A stretch of 64,000 bases of DNA from Prostheceraeus crozeri (Eukaryota > Platyhelminthes > Polycladida > Euryleptidae): assembly GCA_907163375.1 (NCBI GenBank), contig CAJQUW010012957.1, forward strand, positions 1-64,000. Direction: 5' to 3'. Below the pieces are notes generated by a model. It searched no databases. It had not been told where the DNA came from and saw only the letters and a program-made list of their open reading frames with translations. The position numbers and the translations under genes were made by a program. Below, piece by piece: positions 21,819 to 30,102 of this stretch; positions within the stretch are counted from its first letter, which is position 1, and every line of letters starts with the position of its first letter.

Positions 21819-22695
21819 GTTTGTGAATGGACAACAACTTCGAGATAACTTTATTAATTGACTGTTGCACTTTATCTATTGCGTCAAGCAGCGTGTGATG
21901 TACTTTAATTTCTTTTCTATTAACTTGCATTTTCTGCTGATTAATCTTCAATGCCGTTTTAAGTGCATTTAACTTAATTTTAAGAACATCTAATTGTCTT
22001 TTAACAGAATCTAACTGTTCTTTATTTTCTTTAGAGTTTTCTTGTAAATTTTTCTTTAATTCATTTTCTAAATTGATTTTAAGAGTTTTCATTTTATCAA
22101 CTTTTTGATTAAGTGAGTTTACTTCATTTATTATTCTATTCATCTTTTTCATTTGTTGAGTAATTTTAGAACTCAATTCATCAACACTTTTTTGGAATGT
22201 AGTTTGTAACTGCTTTAAATTTTTTTTAATTCTTTCAGGTAGATTTTCTATTTCATCTTCTAATTGTTCTTTTAACATTTTTATCTGATGTTTATTTTTA
22301 ATTACAGCAGATTTTAAATTTAAAGAAAGTAATATTAAAATTTTTGATTGTTCAGAAATCTTTTTAAAAAGTTTTGCTATATCTGTTTCTAGCTCTCTAT
22401 CCTTTTTATCAAGTTTTAATAATTTTTCGTTTAATGATTTGTCATTAAGTTTAAGCAACTTCAATTCATTCATCAGTGGAACCAAAACATCGTTTATATA
22501 TTTTTCCTTTAAATCATTGATTTATGTATCAACATATTGTTTATTTGTTAACTCTGTATTTTGTTGTGGAAGAATAGAAAGATGCAATGGACCAGATAAA
22601 ACGTCTCCAGTTTTCATGATATAATTTTCTATCTCTCTTTCTAATTCACGATTATTCGGGATATATGCACCTCCACCAACATTTGGTAACATCAT
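21808..22695 (-). pseudogene. Coiled-coil fibre-like protein interrupted by one in-frame stop
   Basis: The intact part downstream of the break (about 225 codons) is almost entirely coiled coil: K-, E-, L-, N- and Q-rich with regular hydrophobic positions. Upstream in the same frame, from ATG codons at 22695 and 22692, 57 codons encode MKTGDVLSGPLHL and LTNKQYVDT. This GDxLxGPL ... NKxYVD pattern is common in phage and viral tail- or spike-fibre proteins at the shaft start. A TAA at 22524-22522 separates the two parts with no frame change. The combination (YVD motif plus long coiled coil, located in the virion-gene cluster) suggests a receptor-binding or penton-associated fibre. The stop may be a real nonsense mutation or a base error. 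Confidence 0.6.
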
Positions 22696-22741
22696 TTTTT
22701 AACAATAAAAAAATAAATTTTTTTCTAATAAAAATAAAAAA
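22696..22741. promoter_or_regulatory. Divergent promoter between the fibre-like and clamp-like genes
   Basis: Only 46 bp separate two divergent start codons. Both directions show the T-run followed by A-run leader that precedes most Polinton ATGs here (minus: TTTTTTTATTGTTAAAAA; plus: CTAATAAAAATAAAAAA). It must hold both promoters. Confidence 0.6.
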
Positions 22742-24091
22742 ATGGAAACCCCAAATTTAACAAAATTATATTCGTCCGCATCATCCTGTTCTTCTTATTC
22801 GACGAGATCAACGGGATTTGAAAATAAATGTTTTGTTAATAATAATAATAATAATCCATGTATAGATGTTAATCTTTTGTTTGAATTACAAGCCGAAATA
22901 TTTAGAGAACAGACTAAAGGTTTACCTTCTCTAGAAACTAATTATTGTTTATTTCCAGGTGATCCATTTATTAAATTTATGGAGATTGTAAGTAAATATA
23001 ATGATGTAGCTTATGTTGAATTAAATAAAGAAAATATGGTTATAATAGGTCATAATAATGTATATGGGTTTATCAGAGCAGTTTTGCCGATTAGTAATAC
23101 TGATTGGATAGAAAATAAAATTATTAATTATATCAATATTAAAGAATTAGTTAAAAAATTAAAATCTTTTTCCAAAGAAAAAATAAGATTATTTGTTGAT
23201 GAACAAAATCAATATAACATTCACATAGAGAGTAAAAAACATAATGAAGAATTATTATGTCAAGTTTATTATAGAGATACAATTTATAAACAAGAAACAT
23301 TAGAAATTCCGCAAAGATATGATGATGATACGTATATAGGATTATATTCAAACTTAAATATTAATTTATTAAAATCTTATATAAATGGTTTAGCTCAACA
23401 AGAGAAAATTTATATGTGGACTACACCTTATACTATTAACAATGACCATAATCATAATAAACGAACCGAAGGTTCTAGGGCTTTGCCCGATCTTAAAGAA
23501 TCTTATGATAATAATGATAATAATATAAATGATAATAATATAGATGATGATAATATAGATGATGATAATATAGATGATGATTCAGAAACATCTGAAAATG
23601 GTGTAAATGGTAAAAAAGATTATAAAAATATTAGTAATTATAAAAATTTATCTAAATTTCATTTTCTTACAATTGAAAATAATAATGATGGTATAGTTGA
23701 AGATACTGTTAGACAACTATGCGTCGGGTCTACAAAATTTAAATTAGGATTTACATCTAATCAATTTAAAATTTTATCATCTTTAATAAAAACTAAAAGT
23801 GATTCAGATTATAGTGGTGTTATTAAATTTTCCAAAAGAGAACAAAGACCAATATTTTTCTCTATTATATTATTATCAGATAAAAGATGTAATTTAGAAT
23901 TAGATATTCCAATAAGAGAATGGTATCCTATCACGGAAGGGCATCCTATACCAAAAAGTGTAATTTATGATGATGAAGAAACAATTTATGATGATGATGA
24001 AGAATCAATTGATGATGATGAAGAAGAATCAATAGTTAGTGAAAATAAATTTAAATTATCTTTTGATAAAACATTATATGATAAAACTTAA
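22742..24091 (+). CDS. Unknown Polinton protein, possibly sliding-clamp-like, with Asn/Asp-rich linker
   Basis: 449 residues, one of two plus-strand genes. The N-terminus is low complexity (Ser, then an Asn run). Two similar-looking halves flank an acidic Asn/Asp tract (about 255-290) made of DDDNI repeats. Segments such as KFMEIVSKYNDVAYVEL (about 79-95), LNINLLKSYINGL and TKFKLGFTSNQFKILSSL have the hydrophobic spacing of PCNA-type clamp subdomains, but this is a weak, by-eye resemblance. The C-terminus is strongly acidic (DDDEESIDDDEEES). One double mini-hairpin (23462-23491) is inserted in frame just before the acidic tract. A processivity role beside PolB is an inference; a structural search would be needed. 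Confidence 0.45.
   Translation: METPNLTKLYSSASSCSSYSTRSTGFENKCFVNNNNNNPCIDVNLLFELQAEIFREQTKGLPSLETNYCLFPGDPFIKFMEIVSKYNDVAYVELNKENMVIIGHNNVYGFIRAVLPISNTDWIENKIINYINIKELVKKLKSFSKEKIRLFVDEQNQYNIHIESKKHNEELLCQVYYRDTIYKQETLEIPQRYDDDTYIGLYSNLNINLLKSYINGLAQQEKIYMWTTPYTINNDHNHNKRTEGSRALPDLKESYDNNDNNINDNNIDDDNIDDDNIDDDSETSENGVNGKKDYKNISNYKNLSKFHFLTIENNNDGIVEDTVRQLCVGSTKFKLGFTSNQFKILSSLIKTKSDSDYSGVIKFSKREQRPIFFSIILLSDKRCNLELDIPIREWYPITEGHPIPKSVIYDDEETIYDDDEESIDDDEEESIVSENKFKLSFDKTLYDKT
23462..23491. repeat. In-frame double mini-hairpin in the clamp-like gene
   Basis: GAACC-gaa-GGTTC (23462-23474), TA, GGGC-ttt-GCCC (23477-23487), then GATC. It encodes RTEGSRALPD. Confidence 0.8.
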
Positions 24092-24156
24092 TATGATAAA
24101 ACTTAATAGAAAATACCAAAATATTCGATAAATATATTTTCATATGTAATAAAATT

Positions 24157-24288
24157 TTTAGATGTAATAAATTTTTTAGATGTTATAAATTTTTTAGATG
24201 TTATAAATATTTTAGATGTGTTATAAATTTTTTAGATGTTATAAATTTTTTAGATGTTATAAAATTTTTAGATGTAATAAAAAAATTA
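24157..24288. repeat. Tandem TTTTTTAGATGTTATAAA repeats between convergent gene ends
   Basis: About seven imperfect copies of an 18-21-bp unit (ATAAATTTTTTAGATGTT type) fill the space between the 3' ends of the clamp-like gene (+) and polB (-). They contain many AATAAA/TATAAA-like words on the plus strand and may serve as a bidirectional transcript terminator. Confidence 0.75.
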
Positions 24289-25155
24289 TTATTCCCACGT
24301 GTCATCATCATCACTTAAATTACTCTCACAGATTATTGTTTGAAATATTTCAGCTTGAATATCTTCTCCGTTATAAGGTAACATAATTTCATTTTCGTCA
24401 GGTGCTTGACGTTTAAGAATATTTATTTGACCAGAAAACTTTTTTTCTTCAGTATTATTATTTTTATCAGGAATACTAATTCCAGTTTCTAAAGATCTTT
24501 TCCATGGTTTATTAACTGTAGTCGATAATGTTTTCCCCGAATATAATTTTAGAAAATCTTCTACTTTTACTTTATCTTGTGAATATCCTTTGAATGTTTT
24601 CTTTTCACTAAGTCTCCCTTGTTCATCTACAGTAATACAATATTTTATTTTAGGAGCAATAAACATTGCAAAAATAATTCCACCATTTCCATAATCATTT
24701 TTTCCTTGACACAATTCCCCACCAACATATCCAGCAGCATCTAATTTATTAAAGAGCTCATTGGAAATATATATTGAATCAGTATCTGTATAATGAATGT
24801 ATTTTTCTTTGAAACCATTAATTTCTAAAAAAAAGTTATTCATGATTCTTCTAGAGTGAGAAAGAATGAAAGAACCTAAGTGTGATGGCATGAATGACGT
24901 CTTCCCATCTTTTACAATATTAGTTTTGAGAAATTCATCATCTTCCATTTCTACTTTCGCTAAATATTGTTCATCATTTAATTTTTCATAATCTTTTACT
25001 TCTTGAGTGAAATTTTTTCTCAATGTATTCTCATTCCATAAATGATATTTAGTGGTTATATCTTTTTGCACAGTTTTGCCATATAGCGAATTCATCAATA
25101 ATTTAATTAACTCATCACCTACTGTATTTCCTTCTGTTTTATATCTTTTTCTCAA
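24289..25155 (-). pseudogene. polB: DNA polymerase B, C-terminal part (after frameshift)
   Basis: Continuation of the protein-primed family B polymerase. It carries polymerase motif B, KLLMNSLYG (about residues 18-26 of this part), and motif C with the two catalytic aspartates, YTDTDS (122-127), followed by the thumb. The main part ends in a different frame at 25152, only four bases from the start of this one. Readable polymerase sequence of this frame extends back to about 25200, overlapping the other frame, so the break is a single-base frameshift near 25195-25205, not two genes. No ATG supports an independent start. Confidence 0.85.
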
Positions 25156-27323
25156 ATTAAAATGTTTTTCAATATAATTTCGAAATGGTGAAACTTGATA
25201 CCATCAGTAATATGTAAGATTTTTCCCCCACATCTAACAATTTCTTGTATGTCTACAGAAGTTAATACATCATAACATATACCATTTCTAAACCTGATTA
25301 CTTTTACATGAGAATTATTATTTTGATTTTTAACTTTATCTTTTATAGGAACTGGTTGGAAAAACATATCATTCGGATATTGAAACACAACAGAGAATAT
25401 TCCAGTTTTAGGTCTAAATGTTTGAGTATTAAATTTATATACTATTTCCCGCTCTTCTTCTTGACGAAATTTTCTAGCTGATTCAGCTTTAGGGTATTCT
25501 GAATTTTCATCATACATAGCTGATGGATATAAAGATGTTGCATCAAAAGCCATTAGAAATTCATTTTTTTGTTCAAGTAGTTGATTTGAAATTTTCTTAC
25601 AAATTTCAGTTTTATCTCCTAAATCTCGATACTGTTTCATTAAATCTATTAAATTACTTCCAGGGGACAAAGCCCCACCAGCGTAGCGACCAAGGGACAA
25701 AGTCCCCCCAGCGCAGCGACCAAGGGACAAAGTCCCCCCAGCGCAGCGACCAGGTAAATACTGTTTTAATATTGGTAACAAGATGCTACAAAATGGCGAT
25801 ATGTATTTTCTTATATTTGCTGAAACTCTTCCACCTTTAACAGATTTTCTAATATAATTTCTAGCCCATAAATCTATATGAGAATGAATATTTATATTGT
25901 CATTTTGTACGCTTTTCATCCAACCGTTAAATGTTAAAGCAGAGGATGTTAAATTAGTAGTTATATCTTCACCAACTAAATCTCGCATAACATTATTATA
26001 TTTGTAGATACAAAAAGCTAAAGAAAGAATATCGTTAACTAAATATGGTCTCCATTCATTTTCTTTTTCTTTATAATTTTCATGTGTTATGTCTCCAATT
26101 TCATAATTTAATTTACACACATTCGTAGGAATTTTAAAATTCTCACACCATTTAGAAAGACTTGTTTTTACATGTTGATAACTACATTTCATTATAATAG
26201 TTTGAAGTGCTAATTTACCTGACGGTGAATCTTTTTTCATATTGTTTTTAAATCTAAGAGATTTTTGAATATATCTACTAACACATTCAGTTGTATAAGG
26301 ATTTTGTAATGAAGCAGTCAATATTCCTCTTGAAGTTTTAAGAGGCGGTTTAGATAATTTAAAATTAGCTTTTATCGGAAAATAGGAATCAAAACCTGAT
26401 GAATTGTGAGCTATTAAAGTTACTCTAGAATAATTAAATTTTCCAAGAGTTTTAAAAAATTGATGGATCGGACATACGTCCTCTGGGTTTCCCCCGATCG
26501 AACATTCATCATCCTCAGTTCTCGTAAATATTTTCACACAATTTTGAAGTTTATTAAATTCTAATTCAGTTAAATTATTATACTCATTAATCTGTTTTTT
26601 AAGTTTTTTAATTTCATCTTCATCTTTTGATCGTTTAATTTTAATCATATCACTTAACAAACGTGTTTCTAATTCTTTCAATCTTTGTTTCGGTAAACAA
26701 CATATAAATTTATTAAAATTAATAGCTCCTACAGCGTAAGGAATAGGATGATCTGTTGAACAGTTAGGATCGGGAAAAGTTTCGAGATCCCAAATATATG
26801 TTGAACCATAGTCAATTTTTTTCTTTGTTATGATTTTATATGGACGCGTTGTTAGATTTTCATCAGTAACTGTTTTATATATGGGTTTGAAATTATTTTC
26901 AATTTCTCTAATAGCTTTTAATTTATGAGATTTATTAATTAAACAATAGTGACCAATTGTTGAACCTGCGTGAAAATAATTGTAATAAACATAATTATGA
27001 AACGTTTCAATTCCTCTAGGATTTAAATGACGATTGGCAGGACTATAATATTGAACACATTCTCCAAAATATTTATTGAATTGAGAAAATTTGCAGTTTG
27101 ACATTACTCCTGTTCTAGATGTGGCTTTCTCTTTATATAAAAAATTATTAAACATTTCTTTCATCATTTCTCCTTGTTGTTCATTAAAACCTCGTAAAAC
27201 ATTATAACATTTAATAAAACAAAAATCTTCAGAAGGAATATAACAATATTCACCGAAATATTCTTTGATTCTATATTTCATATTAATCCCTGCCCCTCTA
27301 TGCGATCTTTGTACTAACTTCAT
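25152..27323 (-). CDS. polB: Protein-primed DNA polymerase B, exonuclease and palm part
   Basis: 723 residues from an internal ATG at 27323. The 3'-5' exonuclease motifs are clear: ExoI WDLETFP (Asp179, Glu181), ExoII AHNSSGFDSYF (Asp312) and ExoIII YLVND (427-431). Polymerase motif A is FDATSLYPSAM (Asp594). Family members replicate linear DNA from a terminal protein. Polymerase-like sequence continues upstream of 27323 in the same frame to about 27460 (FYNKKSFETW, then DANEWIF), without an ATG, so the natural N-terminus lies further up (see 27431-27835). Between ExoIII and motif A, residues about 526-556 are three copies of a 10-residue R(C/Y)AGGxLSxG unit encoded by a 30-bp GC-rich hairpin repeat. 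A second insertion (26466-26500) encodes SIGGNPEDVCP. The C-terminus is cut by a frameshift near 25200. Confidence 0.92.
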   Translation of the reverse strand: MKLVQRSHRGAGINMKYRIKEYFGEYCYIPSEDFCFIKCYNVLRGFNEQQGEMMKEMFNNFLYKEKATSRTGVMSNCKFSQFNKYFGECVQYYSPANRHLNPRGIETFHNYVYYNYFHAGSTIGHYCLINKSHKLKAIREIENNFKPIYKTVTDENLTTRPYKIITKKKIDYGSTYIWDLETFPDPNCSTDHPIPYAVGAINFNKFICCLPKQRLKELETRLLSDMIKIKRSKDEDEIKKLKKQINEYNNLTELEFNKLQNCVKIFTRTEDDECSIGGNPEDVCPIHQFFKTLGKFNYSRVTLIAHNSSGFDSYFPIKANFKLSKPPLKTSRGILTASLQNPYTTECVSRYIQKSLRFKNNMKKDSPSGKLALQTIIMKCSYQHVKTSLSKWCENFKIPTNVCKLNYEIGDITHENYKEKENEWRPYLVNDILSLAFCIYKYNNVMRDLVGEDITTNLTSSALTFNGWMKSVQNDNINIHSHIDLWARNYIRKSVKGGRVSANIRKYISPFCSILLPILKQYLPGRCAGGTLSLGRCAGGTLSLGRYAGGALSPGSNLIDLMKQYRDLGDKTEICKKISNQLLEQKNEFLMAFDATSLYPSAMYDENSEYPKAESARKFRQEEEREIVYKFNTQTFRPKTGIFSVVFQYPNDMFFQPVPIKDKVKNQNNNSHVKVIRFRNGICYDVLTSVDIQEIVRCGGKILHITDGIKFHHFEIILKNILI
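25661..25750. repeat. Three 30-bp GC-rich repeats inside polB, in frame
   Basis: Three direct copies (25661-25690, 25691-25720, 25721-25750; the last two identical). The core hairpin is GGGAC-aaa-GTCCC, followed by CCCCAGCGCAGCGAC. Length divisible by three keeps the polymerase frame. The first copy differs at several sites. Confidence 0.88.
26466..26500. repeat. In-frame double mini-hairpin in polB exonuclease region
   Basis: GATC, GGAC-atac-GTCC, TCT, GGG-tttc-CCC, then CGATC. The outer GATC pair matches the intergenic arrays. It lies about 25 codons before ExoII. Confidence 0.78.
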
Positions 27324-27430
27324 TCCAAAATCTTCATATTTAATATTACCTGTAAAAATCCATTCGTTAGCATCGGATTTCTCATCCAGATTCGAAAACC
27401 ATGTTTCAAATGATTTTTTATTATAGAAGG

Positions 27431-27835
27431 TTACGTAAAAATTTGAATTATATTTTCCTGATCTTTAATAACTTTTCCAAGTAAATTAATAATTTTACCA
27501 TTTGCTAAAAGTTTCCGCATATCATTTACTACATTAATAAAAGATACATTTTCATATTTAATTTCATTTGGATTAAATAAATTACATAAATCATCACCAA
27601 GCTCATCCTTAATTCTATCATCAAAAAAGATATCAGTAATAGGAGTTTCTAATATTTCTTTTGTTCCACGTTTCTGTTTTTTAGTATTACGTCTAATACT
27701 ACGCCTAGTACGTTTCTGTTTTTTAATACGTTTACTACGTTTACTATGTTTAATCTGCGCATCAAACTCAGCAGTTTGTTTCTTGATTAATTCATCAATC
27801 CTAGACGTTTGTCCGAGAGACATTTCACGATTCAT
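27431..27835 (-). CDS. Basic N-terminal extension of polB (probably frameshifted from it)
   Basis: 134 residues. Residues about 30-60 are very basic (KRSKRIKKQKRTRRSIRR), like a nuclear or DNA-binding region. The C-terminal half is neutral and helical. Its last codons overlap the upstream extension of the polB frame, which is open but ATG-less from about 27465 to 27323. The frames differ by one base around the run GGAAAATATAA at 27458-27448. The simplest reading is one polymerase gene starting at 27835, broken by a one-base indel in the A run. The alternative is a separate small gene overlapping polB. The ATG follows a T-run/A-run leader. Confidence 0.6.
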   Translation of the reverse strand: MNREMSLGQTSRIDELIKKQTAEFDAQIKHSKRSKRIKKQKRTRRSIRRNTKKQKRGTKEILETPITDIFFDDRIKDELGDDLCNLFNPNEIKYENVSFINVVNDMRKLLANGKIINLLGKVIKDQENIIQIFT

Positions 27836-27867
27836 ATTTTTTAAAAGAAAAAATGAATTTTTACATA

Positions 27868-27880
27868 GAACCTCGGTTCC
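27868..27880. repeat. Mini-hairpin upstream of polB
   Basis: GAACC-tc-GGTTC between the polB start and the stop of the small gene at 27885. Confidence 0.6.
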
Positions 27881-27884
27881 GTTT

Positions 27885-28190
27885 TTACATATACACAGGA
27901 ATATGTAATTGATGTAATGTTTCTAATTCATGTGCTGTTAAATGTTCTTTCTTAACCAACCACCATAAATTATTATACGCCAAAAATACTCGGAAACTTC
28001 TTAAACAAAGTGGAAAGTCTTTTGTTTTAACACACGGTTTAATACCATGTTTTGTTTTATAATCTGTAACGAGCGCTACGTATTTATGATGATAATAAAA
28101 TCTAACTTCTTTCTTCGAATTTACAGGATTTGTAGGATGGCGATAATCTTTTAAAACTGGTACATGCTCTATCTTGTAAGCATTCAACAT
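27885..28190 (-). CDS. Unknown small Polinton protein (101 residues)
   Basis: I choose the ATG at 28190, which follows a T-run/A-run leader; a longer frame to 28256 has no ATG at its start and overlaps the neighbouring gene. The protein is basic with aromatic clusters: VRFYYHHKYVALVTDYKTKHG in the middle (written here as one 21-residue stretch split VRFYYHHKYV and ALVTDYKTKHG) and LAYNNLWWLVKKEHLTAHEL near the end. I recognise no family. It lies between the packaging ATPase and polB on the same strand, so it is probably co-expressed with them. Confidence 0.5.
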   Translation of the reverse strand: MLNAYKIEHVPVLKDYRHPTNPVNSKKEVRFYYHHKYVALVTDYKTKHGIKPCVKTKDFPLCLRSFRVFLAYNNLWWLVKKEHLTAHELETLHQLHIPVYM

Positions 28191-28252
28191 ATTTTTTTTT
28201 ATTTTTATTAACAAAAAATTTATAAGAAAAATTATTCGGTCACTCCGTTCGA

Positions 28253-29021
28253 TCACTCCGCGAAAATATTTTCTATAACTCTTTCATGAATTTTTTTATC
28301 AATATTAATTGTGATAAATCCATAATCTTTTGACCAAGCATTGTTACACGATTGTTTAAATTCATCTTTATTTCTTACGCATAAATCTCTTAACAAATCA
28401 CTTAAGTTTCTTGCATTTATTTCAAATAGTATAAATATATTTGCATTCTTTCTAATAACACTTCCGTCTAATGAATACATACTTTGTGTTAAATAAAATA
28501 CACTACAGTTATTATGTCTACCTCTTGTGAAATAATTTCTCTGAACTGACTGATTTCTATCATTAACACAATCATCAAAAATTACACAATGTTTCATTGT
28601 TTTATCTAGTTTACTAGGATCTTGCATATTACCACTATCATCTATTAATTGTATCTTTATATGCTTATTTTTATTGGTTTCAACTAACTGATTATTTTTT
28701 GTTGCTTCTTCACACCACGAACTTATTTCTTCTTCATCTTCAGATTTTTCATATTCTTTGAATAATGAAGCAATTGCTGTTTTTTCAAGATTATTTTCAA
28801 ATCCATATTTTAAAAATTGATAGACGGGTTGTGCTGCCGTTGTTGTATAAATTATAAGATTGTTATAATCCAAAAAATTTGGAGTCGTTAAAATTTTAAA
28901 CAATAGATACGTTTTTCCACAACCTGATCTTCCACAAATAACTGACAAAACTTTATTAGATAAATTTGGATGATGATTAAATTTAAGTTTTTTTTTTATT
29001 AAATGGAGGTAGTTCACTCAT
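28253..29021 (-). CDS. ATP: A32/FtsK-HerA-type genome-packaging ATPase, frameshifted near its start
   Basis: The open part encodes 254 residues with Walker A GRSGCGKT (29-36), Walker B KHCVIFDD (142-149), then RGRHNN and the FYLTQS sensor segment (174-179), the order typical of Polinton and NCLDV packaging ATPases that translocate the genome into the capsid. This frame starts only at a GTG (29017). An ATG at 29021, preceded by the standard leader AATTTTTTTATTAAAAA, begins a different frame that reads MSELPPFNKKK and then stops. The two frames meet at a run of ten A residues (minus strand; 28988-28997). One base too many in this run explains the break, either as mutation or as a homopolymer error. 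The stop region overlaps a CGGAGTGA direct repeat. Confidence 0.88.
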
Positions 29022-29106
29022 TTTTTAATAAAAAAATTTTATTTTTATTTTTTTATTTTTTGTTTCTAAAGAAGAAGAAGAAAATTAAACTTCTCTAGCT
29101 TCGCGT

Positions 29107-29211
29107 AGGAGTTTATACCTCTCGAACGGGAGTTTATACCTCTCGAACGGGAGTTTATACCTCCCGAACGGGAGTTTATACCTCCCGAACGGGAGTTTAT
29201 ACCTCCCGAAC
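29107..29211. repeat. Five 21-bp hairpin repeats covering the end of the minor capsid gene
   Basis: Five direct units of GGGAGtttatacCTCCCgaac type; early units have CTCTC in the right arm. The TAA stop of the minor capsid gene (29197-29199) lies in the loop of the last unit. Confidence 0.85.
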
Positions 29212-29985
29212 CAAAAGATCTATCATAATCTCTTCACCTCCAAAATTTATTTCTTGTCCTTTTTCATCAGTGATTCTAATGTTAATGTTGTTAATAGTTT
29301 TTCTTGTAATAGGAAAATATATTAATGTTTGTGGAAATACATTTAATCTATAACCAATGGGTACAGTAAAAGCTGGAAAACTGAATATTAAATTTGATAA
29401 TTTACCATTTATATATCCTCCTTCAATAATGTCACAATGTACAACAATTGAATTTATTTCAGTTATTTTTGGAATCTTCTCACCTAAATGATAACCTTGA
29501 CTATAGGTTTGTTTATTAAATCCTAATAGCTTTGACAATGATCTATCATGATTAAAATCAACTTGATGATTTTCGTCTAAAGTAAGAGAAAATTTATTAA
29601 CTGCCGGTTCAACTGCAAAATGTAATTGTTTCTTATCTTTAAATGGTATACCTAAATGTCTCTTAATTTCATTTGATATTGATTCAACTTCGTAAGAACC
29701 AGGAAGAAAAGTTAATATTTTCCATGTTTTGCCTTTATCAGTAGAATATCTAAATTGATCATTCACATCTTTGATAACGTTTTGAATAGTGTTAAATGTA
29801 GAGAAACTAGTCAATGCAATTTGATAATTTTTATTTTGTTCCAAATGTAGAATGGGTTCTAAATTACAAGTGTGTGATGAAGTAGTTGTTATAATTTTTA
29901 ACGTCGTACTAAATTTTGATGAACCCAAAATCTCTATCAAATTTTCTAAATGATTATTAAATTTGTCTAAATCTGCTGAACACAT
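29197..29985 (-). CDS. mCP: Minor capsid protein (single jelly-roll penton)
   Basis: 262 residues, standard size for Polinton penton proteins. Visible family features: YQIALTSFSTFNTIQNV (about 53-69), LPGSYEVESI (95-104), KLLGFNKQTY near 153-162, a HCDIIEGGYINGKLSNLIF segment and IPVGYRLNVFP-like PIGYRLNVFP late in the protein. It would form the pentameric vertices. The final residues (VREV) are encoded by the last hairpin unit of 29107-29211, so the C-terminus was probably changed when that repeat arrived. The start ATG has the common leader. Confidence 0.85.
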   Translation of the reverse strand: MCSADLDKFNNHLENLIEILGSSKFSTTLKIITTTSSHTCNLEPILHLEQNKNYQIALTSFSTFNTIQNVIKDVNDQFRYSTDKGKTWKILTFLPGSYEVESISNEIKRHLGIPFKDKKQLHFAVEPAVNKFSLTLDENHQVDFNHDRSLSKLLGFNKQTYSQGYHLGEKIPKITEINSIVVHCDIIEGGYINGKLSNLIFSFPAFTVPIGYRLNVFPQTLIYFPITRKTINNINIRITDEKGQEINFGGEEIMIDLLVREV

Positions 29986-30070
29986 TTTTAAACTAAAAAA
30001 ATTAAATAAATATTTTTTTATGAAATATTTTTTTTATAAAAAATTAAAAACAACAACATATTTCAGCTAC

Positions 30071-30102
30071 GGGCGAAGCCCTGGAGGACATCAGAGATGT
30101 CC
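30071..30102. repeat. Double mini-hairpin over a stop codon
   Basis: GGGC-gaa-GCCC (30071-30081) and GGACAT-cagag-ATGTCC (30086-30102). The TGA stop of the next gene (30091-30093) lies in the second loop. Confidence 0.8.

Noticed and set aside
25523-25840. Plus-strand open frame with a TKSPQRSDQG-type repeat
   Set aside because: It lies antisense within polB; its repetitive look comes from the 30-bp repeat.
22695-27835. Programmed frameshifting as explanation for the polB breaks
   Set aside because: No conserved slippery-site plus structure arrangement is evident, and the ATPase has an independent homopolymer break; mutation or sequencing error is simpler.
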